A stretch of DNA of 64,000 nt from Annona cherimola (Eukaryota > Streptophyta > Magnoliopsida > Magnoliales > Annonaceae), in contig CM059971.1 in NCBI GenBank assembly GCA_030490835.1, positions 42,580,012 to 42,644,011 of the forward strand, written 5' to 3'. Below are positions 22,336 through 34,199 of this stretch, in pieces (the stretch's first letter is position 1; the number at the start of each line of letters is the position of its first letter). The notes beneath the pieces are model-generated. The model was not told where the DNA came from. It ran no database searches and saw only the letters and a program-made list of their open reading frames with translations. Position numbers and translations under genes: made by a program.

Positions 22336-22862
22336 TCATTTCTTATTCTTCTCCTTCCCCATTTCTACTTCCTTTACACTCGAGCTAAACAATCTTTGCC
22401 CTTGTCTCAACTCCTGAGTTCTCAATGCCTCTATTTCTAGTGCCCTTACCCTTTCAAGACTTGATGCATAATCCTTAATCAGTAAAGACGCAAGGCTCTC
22501 CCTTAGATATGATCTCAATCCTAGTTGAAACCTTTGTGCCTTGTTTTCTGGCACATTAGCAATTCGAGACACATATCTTACCAAGGCATTGAACTTAGTG
22601 GTATACTCTGTGACTGACATCCTTCCTTGATATAATCTTTCAAATTCAATTACCTTCTAACTTTGCAATCCCACTGAAAGGTATTCCTTGTTAAACTCCT
22701 CAACGAAAGTCAGCCATGTCACTTCCTCTGAGTGCGGCATTGTGATCAGCATGGTTTCCCACCACTCATGGGCATCCTTAATAAGCAAATGAGTGGCACA
22801 TAATACCTTCTGCCTATCATTACACGTAGATATCCTAAATAAATTTTTAATGTCCATCATCC
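22336..22862 (-). pseudogene. Gypsy gag capsid region, broken
   Basis: Two open stretches (22657-22860 and 22336-22620) carry the retrotransposon gag signature: AHEWWETM with the paired tryptophans, then WLTFVEEFNKEYL, MSVTEYTTKFNALVRYV, and a FQLGLRSYLRESLA segment. This capsid region would form the particle shell. Stop codons separate the pieces near 22630-22656 and the N-terminus toward 23230 is out of frame, so no functional product is expected. Confidence 0.85.
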
Positions 22863-23520
22863 ATTGTTCAGCTTGTACAAGGTCGAATTCTACTAGGAAC
22901 TTAGGAGGTCGTTGAGCAAAAAATGCATTGATAGCTCTTGTTTACTTCCATCAATTAATTTTCATCTCCTACTGGTGCCGGTGTGGGAGTAGGGTTAGCC
23001 GTTTGTGCGAGTCATTCTCTTTCATCGCCACCCAACTGTGCTTGCTGGGTCCTTTCCCACAAACCTTTGAATTATATCTGCAGTCTAGGTTGTCCATTCA
23101 TGAGTAGCCTGCTGCATGGCCTCCTTTACAGCTGCCGCTACTCTCTCCTTAATCAAACTGCCTGTCTCAATTCATTTTCACTTTCTACATTTGGTTTCGG
23201 GCTTAGGTCTTCTCATCTTTGACAAGTCCTCAGGTTTTGCCCTCTTATTCCTAGTCCAGGTCATTTAGGCCTATTACTTGTTTCCCCAACTTCATGTTGA
23301 CTTGGGATTTCCTCATTAGCTATTCATTTTCCTTTGTTTTGTCTAGCTTTTGCCCTTGTATCAACCCTGGTGCTTTTATTATGTTCAAAAACACATCACA
23401 TAACTTTCATTTATGGTTAGAGCTAAATCATATCATGCTTATATCATTATCATGAGGTTAATTCATCATAACTGTATCATTTCATATAACACAACATCAA
23501 CATGTCACACTCAATATAAT

Positions 23521-25015
23521 CGTTTACTACCCTTATTTACGGTAAACTTTCAAACGCATTTTAATCTTTTATTTACTCAATATATAGTAGTTCATTACTT
23601 CCCATTCATCGTTTAACATCTATTTTCCACATTTCCCACATTGGTGCTCACTTTAGGCACATACTTATGAGTTTAGACTTCACATTTAATCCCAAATTTT
23701 GAGATTTCAAAATATCATCAAAAAAGCACCTTACTTTCACATTTTATCACATTTCCTTCCATTTTTGCATTTTAGTAAATCATATTTAGTCATTTCTCAA
23801 ATTTGGCTTCGTACCCTTTATGTGCACCCTCTTAGTTACACATATGTTATGTGGTATTTAATTTTATTCGAAACAGCAATTTGTCCTCCATTTTGGCTTA
23901 ATTAAAAAACTTAATTAGCAGATAATTTAGGGTATTTTCATAAGATTATAGTCCTTTAATTACATGATTCCAAAACCGTGACTTTTCTATCATTCTTTTC
24001 CACGTTCAACGTCTATATTAACAAATGTTCCATAATAGATTTTTAAATCTTTAATTCCAGCCCTTAAACATCCTTTGAATAGAATTTTTTATCATAAAAA
24101 TCTGCTCAAAATTATCCATTATTGTTGTCCACATGATCAGGTCCCATGTGGCTATTTATTTGGCATTTTGTGCATCATCAAAAGGCTGCCCAATCCATGC
24201 ATTTAACGCCCCCGATCTTGTAGCCCATTTTCATGAAATTTTTGTATTTTAAAAATCACAAAATCTGCCCAAAATCACCCTTGATCACGTCCCATGTGTC
24301 CCCCCATTTTTGTCTTTTTGCGGGCACAAAATCTACCCAAAAATCTAGCCATAAATGTCCCTTAATATGCAGCTATTTTAGCATGCATTTTCAGAATTTT
24401 TGGAATTATAAAAATGCCCCAAAATTTCCTCCTTAAGCCACCTCAAATGCCCCTTAATTACCTTGACTTTCGCATTAAATGAGATGCTACTTTTTGATGG
24501 CAAAAGTCCAAGAGTCTTGTCCTTTTATGATTAAGCACTTTTCCATGATAATTAGCTTAATCAAACCCATCCATAAGATTCACCATATCATTTTAACCGT
24601 TCATGACAAATTTCATTCCAAAATGACCTTTCTAGCATAAGTTATGGTCATTTGAAATTATCTTTTGAATTTGGATTAAATTAAATATTTATCACCCTAC
24701 TTTTATTATAATTTTCATAATTCATTCCATTCATAAGGTTGAGCACATCATCATGTGCTTACCTTTCAAATTTCATCTCATTCCGCCTTATAAGTGTCGA
24801 GTTATGAATTTTCTAACATTTATCACATCAAATCCATAATTATCATCATGATTTCCATTAATTAAATCATAATATCTGAGATAATTATTCATAACTTATC
24901 CTCATTCCCTAATCCTCATTGGGTCTCTTTATACACATTAACCCACATTGAGCTATGGTGATTAATTTAATCTCATTTCTTAATCAATAGCCTTAAAGTC
25001 AATCAATCAATTAAA
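23521..25015 (-). mobile_element. Gypsy LTR fragment with internal deletion
   Basis: 23521-24083 parallels 6148-6690 of the LTR at 4802-19965, then jumps at about 24084 to sequence that parallels 18960-19950. The 5' part of the decayed element's right-hand LTR has therefore lost a middle segment. It also lacks both LTR ends. Its end at 25015 is an abrupt switch to a plus-oriented giant-LTR fragment. It has no coding capacity. Confidence 0.7.
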
Positions 25016-25972
25016 TAATTGGCTTTATGGAAAAGCTTCAAGGTTTGCTTCATTGGAAGCAAGCAATTCGTTTTAAGATAAGGATTTTATCATCAGTGTT
25101 GCCAAAGATTGGTAATGCTTTATGTTAATGAAATTGAGAAATTTGCTTATGAGTAAGCAAGTTCTCCACGATAATGTTTTCAAAGGATTTCACGTTTTAT
25201 GTTGATAGTTTTTTTTTTTTAAGAATTTTCTCATAAGCAAGCGAGTTCTTTATGATGTTGTTTATTTTATAAGAAAAAGGAAATTTTGCCCTTTTTCACA
25301 AAGCAACAAACGTAAATAAGTTTTGAATTTCTTTTATAATATTTTATGATAAATATTTATGTTTGTGAAAGAAAAAAGCAAAGGGGAATTGATTTATGAA
25401 AAAGATTTATTTTGCTAGGTCATGATGATTAAATAATAAATGATGATTTGGACATAATCCATATGTTTTTAAATTCGAAAAAGTTTTGATTTCTTTTAGA
25501 TAAGGAAATCTATGTTGAAAATATTTTGAAAAATGTTTGTACGGATGTGTTGAAGGGGATTTAAGGATGACCAACCTTTTATATTGATTTCATAAAATGG
25601 TTTGATTTCGGGTTGCTAAATGGTATGAAAAAGATTATACAAGCCCTTTATGTAAAAATGACAAAATTAATATGTGAACAAGAAATTGATTTTAAGGTGG
25701 TTGAGAAGGGGTTAGTACAATTGCATAACTTTTGTAAGCAAAAGGCCTCGAAATGGAAACCAAGAAAATGCTAGGAAAAATGTATGATTTATTCTTGAAA
25801 ATCTAAAAGTTTTGAAATTCTTTTATTAAAAGGGTTTTAAAGCGTGTTGTTTCTCAAACATTTCAAATATTTATCAAAATATTTTGCCTTTCTAACAGAA
25901 TTTAAGGAAGGTCATCCTAAAACTAGATTTCAAATGACAACTTATTAAAGTGGGTGCGCTCGCTTACAAGTT

Positions 25973-26150
25973 GACACGAACTGCGGTCTGTGATGTATTT
26001 TTTTAAAAATGATTTATTTTAAAAAGACACAGACTTCGGTCTGTGATGTTTTTAAGTTATGGATGCAGACAGAGGTCTGTGATCCTGGTTTAAAAGGACA
26101 TAGGCTGCGGTCTGTGGTTCTTCAAACCAAATGGACTGCGGTCCGTCATA
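25973..26150 (+). repeat. GGTCTGTGAT short tandem repeat, second copy
   Basis: Five units of the same core as at 16497-16675 (ACTGCGGTCTGTGATG, ACTTCGGTCTGTGATG, CAGAGGTCTGTGATC, GCTGCGGTCTGTGGT and ACTGCGGTCCGTCAT types). Order and spacing match the other array, so it is part of the LTR rather than a separate insertion. Confidence 0.75.
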
Positions 26151-26649
26151 ATAATGTACGGTGCACTAGTACAAGAAACAGGCAGGTTGTAGAGCACAGT
26201 TGGGATGACCGGGGCCCACTCTACATAAGGCTAAGTCGCTAAGGGATGACAGGAGTGCCAGCGGCGCCCTCCCTGAAATGGGAGGAGGATAAAAGAATAG
26301 TTGCCTGGTTAGCATGCTGTTAAGGATTTTCTTCCAAAAGGTAGCATGATCACTTGGTAAGTGTCACTACTGGATGGGGAGAAATGTGTTTGCATACATT
26401 TTTCTTTTCAAAAGCCCAAAGATTGTGATATAAAAGCATTTATATGAAAAATTATCCTAAATTGGATTTTTTTATGAGCCATTATGCATAAATTACCCTA
26501 AAAGCAAGGTGTTCTACACAAAATGTGTAAATATTAAGAATAAAAAGAAATTGTTTTTATGTAAAAGTTTTCATGAAAAGGATTTATGACTTGCTTGCTA
26601 TAAACAAGCCCCAAGATGGGGATCATGAAAAAGGGTTTATGTTGGAAAA

Positions 26650-27045
26650 TATTTTGGACATAAGAATGTCCATTTCCAAAGGGTTTATGTGGGAAAAATG
26701 GTAGGACATGAGAATGTCCATTTCCTAAAGGGATTTATGTTGGAAAATGTTTTGGACATAAGAATGTCCATTTCCAAAAGGTTTATGTGGTCTAAAAGAG
26801 TTTAAGGGATAAAATGTTTGTGGGCATATGAATGTCCATTGCCAAAAAGGCTTACGTGGAAAAATATTTTAGGACGTATAAACGTCCGTTTCCAACAAGG
26901 TTTAAGTGGAAAAATATTTTAGGACGTATGAACGTCCAATGCCAAAATGATTTATGTGGAAAAATGTCTTTTCGTGGATATGAGAATGTCCATTGCCAAA
27001 TATGGTTTATGTCAAGATGTTTTGGGACATAAAATGTCCCCTGGC
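26650..27045 (+). repeat. ~50-bp inverted-repeat minisatellite, second copy
   Basis: Units start near 26656, 26704, 26754, 26822, 26872, 26922, 26974 and 27024, about 50 bp apart except for one longer gap. Arms include GGACAT..ATGTCC, GGACGT..ACGTCC (26872 and 26922) and GGGACAT..ATGTCCC (27024): paired changes that keep the arms complementary. Confidence 0.87.
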
Positions 27046-27608
27046 CAAAATGATTTATGAGAAAAATATTTTTGGAAATGATTTTCAAGTAAAGTCTTGC
27101 CCCAAAATGCTTGCTTACTGAGTTGTCACTCACGTTTTGTTTTTCCAAACCTTAGACTGGTATCGGGAAACTCAAGGGGTCAATGGACCTAAGCAACGAA
27201 GGAAGGTACGAAGTAGTACCCAGGTGGGCTAAAAGGATTAGCCATGGTGAGTGGAATGCTATGAATGGAAGTTTTTAGGTATGTTGATGTATATGTGAAC
27301 TTGTTTAAAGTTCCGAGTTCTAGGCGAACTAATGATTGAATAGATGTATGTATGCAATGGAAATTCCATGATTAGGTCAAGAGGGCCAATGATGTATAAC
27401 AACATGTTGAAATGGTTTAAAGGATATGTACAAGCGTACCGTTGCTTATGTTATAAATGAAATGATGATGAATGAAGAAACGAAAATTTTTTTTTGGATG
27501 AGTTCCAATTAAAATCCCGCCGCGTGATCAGGGCAACAATCTTGATTCACATTTACCAATCGATAGAATCCTGAGGTAAGGATGTGACGCTCGGGCTGGA
27601 GCGCCACA

Positions 27609-28630
27609 AACCCTACCCGAAGGAAACGAAGGTTTTGTGGTATACAGTGATGCTTCGAGAAAGGTTTGGGTTGTGTATTGATGCAGAGAGGAAAAGTGAT
27701 AGCTTATGCATCACGACAATTGAAGCCTAATGAGGTAAGCTACCACACTCATGATTTCGAATTAGCAGCAGTGGTGTTTGCCTTAAAAATATGGAGATAT
27801 TACCTGTATGGCAGTAGGTGTGAAATTTATACAAATCATAAGAGCCTTAAGTATATTTTTCACTTAAAAGGAGTTGAATATGAGGCAAAGGAGATGACTC
27901 GAGTTATTAAAGGATTATGATTTGGAGATATTATACCATCTAGGTAAGGCAAACGTAATAGCCGATGCATTGAGCCGAAATGTCAGCATAGCGCACCTTA
28001 TCACAAAACAGGAAGGATTGCTTTAGGAAATAAGACAGTTAGAGTTGATTGTATGTCCACCTGGAATTCAAACGAGGTTATCACAAATGTACATACAATC
28101 ATCATTATTTGAGCATATTAAAAAAGCGCAGCAAAAAGATACAGACATACATGCCCATGTGGAGAAAATGAAGAAGAAGGGGTTGACTGAATTTTTTGTT
28201 GATGAACAAGGTATGTATCAGTACAAAGGTTGTCTATGCATACCTAATACAACTGAGTTGAAAGAGCATATTCTTAAAGAGGCACATTTTTAACCATTTT
28301 CCATTCGTCCAGGAAGCAATAAGATGTATCGGGATCTCAAGAAAGCATATTGGTGGAATAATATGAAAAGAGAGATCGCTGAATACGTAGCTAAGTGCTT
28401 AACTTGCCAAAGGGTGAAAGCTGATCATCAAAGGGTATCTGAAAAATTACAATCCTTGGAAGTTCCTGAGTGGAAATGGGATGATATTACCATGGATTTT
28501 ATTGAAGGACTACCTAAGACTCAGACTGCGAATGACTCTATATAGGTAATAGGAGATCGGTTGTCTAAAGTTGTACATTTTATACCCATAAAGAGAACAT
28601 ACACAGCAGAAAGATTAGCTAAAGTCTACT
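27609..28630 (+). pseudogene. Gypsy RNase H-integrase fragment, broken
   Basis: It begins mid-domain with [15 protein letters not shown] (RNase H, catalytic Asp present). A one-base shift follows at about 27663, then [20 protein letters not shown] and [12 protein letters not shown], where the expected catalytic Asp is Asn. After another shift, the linker near 27930-27985 encodes a GKANVIADALSR-like segment. Integrase pieces follow: 28045-28293, then 28324-28545 with RDLKKAYWWNNMKREIAEY, the zinc-binding KCLTC, and ITMDFIEGLP, which holds the first catalytic Asp. Stops occur at about 28291 and 28543, and the fragment ends before the second half of the integrase core. An LTR end lies on each side, in opposite orientations. 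Confidence 0.9.
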
Positions 28631-28849
28631 TATGGCGCCCCAAACCGGGGTGCCTAGAAGCCTTATTCCGGGACCGTTTTGGATTGGTAAACGTGACACA
28701 TGATTGTTGCCCTGACCACGTGGCCGGTTCTTAATTGGATCTCGTCCATTTTTTTTTGTTTCATTCCTTTATACATCATCATTTCATTTCTCTGCATTTG
28801 ACTTCATTCATCTTACAAGCAACAATACGCTTGTAATCAATCGCACATA
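28631..28849 (-). mobile_element. Short LTR 3'-end fragment
   Basis: About 219 bp beginning TATGGCGCCCCAAACCG, one base from the usual TGTGGCGC edge, and running through the conserved GATTGTTGCCCTGA and CTTGTAAT blocks. It is cut off by the complete LTR starting at 28850. It is a remnant of a minus-oriented LTR that inserted in the gypsy pol to its left. Confidence 0.75.
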
Positions 28850-31800
28850 TGTGGCGTCCCGAACCGACGCGTCCACATAGTCCTTACTTCGAGATCTTGT
28901 CGATTGGTAAATGTGGCTCAGGATTGTTGCCCTGATCACGCGGTGGGTTCTTAATTGGAACTCGTCCAATTTTTTTTCTTTCTTTTTCTTTTCTTTCATC
29001 ACATAAATATATACTCATCATCATTCATAATGGACTTATCCATATCATCATAAATCATCAACTTCTCTCATCACTTCATAATTTCATACAACCTATATTT
29101 TTTTCACCATATCTCATTAGGGCATTTATTCATACAAAAATCTACTAACCTTTGTAGATTCTTCTTTTCCTTTAGCAACACATGCCTTTCATCTCTTGGC
29201 TTTCCCTACACCTGTCTGAGGTTGGGAAAACAAAACAAGAGTCGAAACTCAATAAGCAAGCATTTTTCTTTCATTTAAATACATTTCTCTCAATTCGATA
29301 GAAGACACTTATCAAGTGATCAACTACCAATGGAATAGAAACTTTTTCGTATACCATTCTTGGAAATCATTCATGTAAACCATTCATGTAAATCATTTTT
29401 AAATGCATTTCTCTTCATTTGATAGGAGACACTTAGCAAGTGATCAACTATCAAATGCACAGAAACCTTTTCATAAAAATCATTAAAAAAATATTGGATG
29501 TGCAAATGCTTCCTTTCCATTCCTGAGATAAACCTTCGTGTGCGGGTACGCTAGCCCAAGGAACATCTCACATAGTATGGTCCAATACGTTGGTTGTCTC
29601 CGACTTAGCCTCATCAAGGGGAACCTCTCTTCTTCTTGACGCCTACATGGTCTCCTACATGCATGACTTTTGATTTCCCCGACATTATATACCTCTTACA
29701 CCAGGTGACTTGTCATTATCATGTAGAGAATTATTTGCACTATCCCTTAAAAACATCATTTCAAATCTATGCTTTCCTTTTCAATCCATGTATGAAAATG
29801 CAATGCATTCATTCACACATAACATTCCTTTGCCTCCACCTCTGGGGAGGACGTCGTCGGCACACAGCCCATATGACTCGGCAATAGTGAAGGGGGACCC
29901 TCTGATCCGCTTTCTACCTCCACAAAAGCCTCTTCATTATACATCATACATGTGCATATGTCCATGAACATCACATGATATTAATATGCCGACATGACTT
30001 TTCACAAAAACTCACATCCATCATTTCAAAACATTATAGGAATGACCACTCTTAAACACATTTCATAAATACTTGAGAATAAAATATATTTTCAAAAGGG
30101 TTTGCTTGCTTATAATGAAGCAATAAAATCACATTTTCAAAGTTGTGCTTGCTTACAATGAAGTAATAAAATCACATTTTCAAAGTTGTGCTTGCTTACC
30201 TTCTCAGTCGGTGTCATCAACCTTCTCCTTCCTTTTTCCCTGTACAAGGAAAATGGATATTTTATCCATCCATTCCATGTCTTAGGTTGCTTTCCATGCT
30301 TGCTTTATAACCATTCATTACCTCATTCCCATAGAGGTTAATCTTATAAAGATACTTGGTCATTACTCATTTACATGGATTTTTATCCATAAATCCTTTA
30401 AAAATTCCATCCATATATCCTCATAAAATACAAAAATAAATATCAATTTTTCCCAAAATTACGTGTTTACTGTTCATAGTTACTGTTCAACATTACTGTT
30501 CATCATCACTGTTCACGATCACTGTTCAAGGGTACTATTCACGTTTACTGTTCACAGCTACGTGGGTTACTGTTCATGAGTTCCAAAAATTGACATTTTT
30601 TCCAAAAATAAAAAATACCATGACATAGCTTATGTTTAGTATATCATGGAAAAATTCATGAATTATGAATTTATCGTCATTAACTTAGCTATATAAATCA
30701 TTTTCTCTATATACTAAAAATCAACATAAATTCACTTAAGCATAATTCTTAATTCCAAAAATCACAAAATTAATCTATCATCATTCCAACATCATATTTA
30801 TCATATTCATTCATCACAAATCATTATTTATCAATTTTGGAGCATTATTTTCACATATCATACAAGATTTTCCCGAATGCTCTATCTTCGCTCCAAATTT
30901 TTGATGTTTTAGTATAATTCCAATTAAGCATTATAACTATACTTATTTTCTCATGATTAGGCATTATCTAAGCATGGATTTACCATACTTAACATCCAAA
31001 AGATATTTGGATAGAATTCACTTACCCAGAGTGGAGATATCCCTCTTCTTCTCACACTTTCTCTCTCTAACTTTCTCCTCTTCTTTCCTTGGACGTGTGG
31101 GGGGATTGGGAACTTGAATTTGCTCAATTGGAGCTGGAATGAAGTGCCTTTGGACGTCCACCCCTGCCCCTATTTATAGTTTTTGATTTTTCATCAAATT
31201 GGAATTTACCCCCCTTGCTTGAGGTATTAAATTATAAATATATATTTTTTAATTTCCAAAAGGTGATTTGAGCCATGTGCAGCCCACCCTACAGCAGCTC
31301 AGTCCCCTCATGGCAGCCCTATTTTTATTTATTATTTATTATTTTTAAAATTAATTAATTTAAGCTAATTAAATCCTAACCCTTGATTTATAATGATGAT
31401 GAATGTGGACCATTGATTTTGGTCAAGGATCCCAACCACCCCCTTCTGTAGCTCTGATTTTCATTAATTATTTTTATTTTTAATTATTTAAATTTAATAA
31501 AAAGTCAAATTTATAATTAATGAAAAGTAGAGCTACTTTTTGATCTCCAAATGACAATTCATCTTGACCTTTGATTCATGATTTTTATCAAATCTTAAAC
31601 CATTCATCATGATCATCATAATATTTTGGTCATCCATTAAAATTTTCACTTCAATCCAACATCCGGATTGCAAGTTATGAATTTTTCTTCAATTTTTCAC
31701 TAAAATCCAAAATTCCATTAAAATATCAAAAAGTATTGCTATTTCGTCCTGTAGTGATTAAATCTCTTTTTTGTCATTTTGTGATTAGGTTAATCTACAT

Positions 31801-31997
31801 GATTAACTCTTAATCACCTCGGTTACTATTCACGTTACTATTCACGTGCACTATTTACGTGGTTTAATTCCACAATTGCATTTCTTTAACCTCTAATACA
31901 CATATTTTCTTACTCATGAATATATATTTCATTAATATATTACCTAGGGTTTACAACCCTAGGGTTTTATACATGTGTCTAAGATTGGAGTTTCACA
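28850..31997 (-). mobile_element. Complete 3' LTR, 3148 bp
   Basis: Plus-strand edges are TGTGGCGTCCCGAACCG at 28850 and GGAGTTTCACA at 31997, so on minus it reads TGTGAAACTCC to GGGACGCCACA. The polypurine tract lies directly outside the start. It contains the 13-bp ACTGTTCA array and a GGACGTCC-containing, pyrimidine-rich stretch near 31050-31170. No ORF is supported. Confidence 0.88.
30469..30578. repeat. 13-bp ACTGTTCA tandem repeat
   Basis: About eight copies of ACTGTTCANNNNN follow one another with a 13-bp period; one reads ACTATTCA and one spacer is longer. The array is partly present in the partner LTR at about 34158-34199. ACTATTCACG copies recur at 31826-31860, and reverse-oriented relics are seen at about 2465-2550. 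Confidence 0.88.
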
Positions 31998-32014
31998 ATC
32001 CTCCTCCCCCCTTA
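31998..32014 (-). other. Polypurine tract
   Basis: The minus strand reads GTAAGGGGGGAGGAGGAT and is directly followed by the LTR start TGTGAAACTCC. The equivalents are 45967-45981 (plus) and 61860-61878 (minus). Confidence 0.85.
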
Positions 32015-32648
32015 CAATAGGTTTCGTCCCGAAACCTGTTGCCCTTCAAATATTTTATTATGCTTTTTCTGCATAATTAGACATCTATATCCAAAAGCAT
32101 ATTAGCCTTTTCTGGCTTTTGCTAATTCATATGGAGGAAATTCCTTCCTCTTCCTTGCCTGTCTTTAAATGCATTGAGTTTGGAAAATAATTCCAAACAT
32201 TTCCTTTTCTTCCTTGATCCATGTCATTCAAATTCTATATCATGATATATAAATATCATGATTTCTATTTCTTCCATTCCTTTATTCTTTTTACATCTAT
32301 CTCCCAATCATTGCTATGATATAACTTCCTGGTATCATACCTTTTTCTTTCTTTTCGTTTACTCTTTCTATACTCATATACTATTCCTTGATATGATACC
32401 ATTCCTGTCTCATCATAAAAAGCATTACAGCTTCATAAACATATAGATCTAGATATTATCTTTGCTGATCTATCAATTCATACTTTGATACCAACTTTTA
32501 TAGTATCACACTTTTCCTATCATCATCCTTAATTTTCTTTTTCCACACATATTTACAAATCTTTGCTCTAATACTACTCTTTGTGGTATCAAACCTATCC
32601 TTTCATCATACTTTATTTTCTCCTTCTCCCGCCTATTTACCAATCCTT

Positions 32649-32660
32649 GCTCTGATACCA
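32649..32660 (-). other. Primer-binding site, initiator tRNA-Met
   Basis: The minus strand reads TGGTATCAGAGC, five bases inside the 5' LTR edge at 32666. The same spacing is seen at 43481-43492 and 62890-62901. Confidence 0.92.
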
Positions 32661-32665
32661 ATTTC

Positions 32666-34199
32666 TGTGGCGTCCTGAACCGAGGCGTCCACATAGTCCT
32701 TACTCTGGGAGCTTGTCGATTAGTAAATGTGGCTCAGGATTGTTGCCCTGATCACGCGGCGGGTTCTTAATTGGAACTCGTCCAATTTTTTTTTTCTTTT
32801 TTTTTTCTTTCTTTTCATTACATAAACATATACTCATCATCATTCATAATGGACTTATCCATATCATCATAAATCATCAACTTCTCATTTTATTCATCAC
32901 TTCATAATTTCATACAATCTATGTCTTTTTCATCATATCCCATTAGGGCATTTATTCATACAAAAATCTACTAACCTTTGTAGATTCCTCTTTTCCTTTA
33001 GCAATACATGTCTTTCAACTCTTGGCTTTCCCTACACCTGTCTGAGGTTAAGAAAACAAAACATGAGTCGAAACTCAATAAACAAGCATTTTTCTTTCAT
33101 TTAAATGCATTTCTCTCTATTCGATAGAAGACACTTATCAAGTGATCAACTACCAATGGAATAGAAACCTTTTCGTAAACCATTCTTGAAAATCATTCAT
33201 GTAAACCATTTATGTAAATCAAGGGGAACCTCTCTTCCTATTGACGCCTACATGGTCTCCTACATGCATGACTTTTGATTTTCCCGACATTATATACCTC
33301 TTACACCAAGTTACTAGTCATTCTCATGGAGAGAATTATTTGCACCATCCCTTAAAAACATCATTTCGAATCCATTCTTTTCTTTTCAATTCATATATGA
33401 AAATGCAATGCATTCATTCACACATAACGTTCCTTTGCCTCCACCTCTGGGGAGGACGCCGTCGGCACACAGCCCATACGACTCGGCAATAGTGAAGGGG
33501 GACCCTCTGATCTACTTTCTACCTCCACCAAAGCTTCTTCATTATACATCATACATGTGCACATGTCCATGAACATCACATGATATCAATATGTCAGCAT
33601 GACTTTTCACAAAAACTCACATTCATCATTTCAAAAGATTATAGGAATGACCACCCTTAAACACATTTCATAAATACTTGAGAATAAAACATATTTTCAA
33701 AAGGGTTTGCTTGCTTACAGTGAAGCAATAAAATCACATTTTCAAAGTTGTGCTTGGTTACAATAAAGCAATAAAGTCACATTTTTAAAGTTGTGTTTGG
33801 TTACAATGAAGCAAAAAAATCAAATTTTCAAAGTTGTGCTTGCTTACAATGAAGCAATAAAATCACATTTTCAAAGTTGTACTTGCTTACATTCTCAGTC
33901 GGTGTCCTCAACCTTCTCCTTCCTTTTTCCCTATACAAGGAAAATGGATGTTTTATCCATCCATTCCATGTCTTAGGTTGCTTTCCATGCTTGCTTTATA
34001 ACCATTCATTACCTCATTCCCATAGAGGTTAATCTTATAAAGATACTTGGTCATTACCCATTTATATGGATTTTTATCCATAAATCCTTTAAAAATTCCA
34101 TCAATATATCCTCATAAAATATAAAAATAAATATCAAATTTTCTCAAAATCACGCTGTTTACTGTTCATAGTTACTGTTCAAAATTACTGTTCATCATA
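32666..34199 (-). mobile_element. Truncated 5' LTR of the short-interior element
   Basis: It opens TGTGGCGTCCTGAACCGAGGCG and follows 28850-30500 closely, with a deletion near 33219 that removes the segment corresponding to about 29400-29615. It breaks off inside the ACTGTTCA array, where a different LTR begins at 34200. The missing remainder is not seen elsewhere in the window. Confidence 0.8.

Larger units (their letters stand above)
19966..23520 (-). mobile_element. Broken gypsy gag-pol interior
   Basis: Read on minus from 23520 down, the order is gag, zinc knuckles, protease, reverse transcriptase, RNase H and the first traces of integrase, the Ty3/gypsy order. Every domain is cut by stops or frameshifts. 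The right part (about 22980-23520) holds the decayed gag start and leader, with no clear primer site. At the left end (19966-20210) RNase H/integrase linker sequence continues out of frame and stops abruptly at LTR sequence. Domain style and LTR length suggest the Tekay/Del-type chromovirus group, but no chromodomain is seen. Confidence 0.85.
25016..27608 (+). mobile_element. Giant-LTR fragment, 3' part
   Basis: It matches the 15577-18239 half of the 6.1-kb LTR in order, block by block, including the GGTCTGTGAT array and the palindromic minisatellite, and ends GCGCCACA at 27608. The 5' portion is missing at an abrupt junction (25015/25016). The right end abuts gypsy pol sequence with no primer site, so this LTR probably inserted into an existing pol gene. 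Confidence 0.8.
31998..32665 (-). other. Non-coding interior with repeated primer-site units
   Basis: 668 bp of A+T-rich sequence without a supported ORF. In element direction the first ~180 bp is a tandem array of an ~84-bp unit, each with an LTR-end-like CCACA and a primer-site-like core: TGGTATCAGAGC at 32649-32660 (exact), TAGTATTAGAGC at 32565-32576 and TGGTATCAAAGT at 32482-32493. Close to the 3' LTR is GGTTTCGGGACGAAACC, a palindromic block that also precedes the tract at 61880-61900. Confidence 0.8.
28850..34199 (-). mobile_element. Long-LTR element with very short interior
   Basis: On minus: a truncated 5' LTR (32666-34199), primer site at 32649-32660, 668 bp of non-coding interior, polypurine tract at 31998-32014 and a complete 3' LTR (28850-31997). 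The two LTRs are closely similar where they overlap. The 5' LTR lacks an internal segment relative to the 3' LTR (junction near 33219) and is cut at 34200 by another LTR. There is no gag or pol, so it is either a non-autonomous derivative mobilised in trans or a product of internal deletion. The LTR-to-interior ratio (about 5:1) is extreme. Confidence 0.85.
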
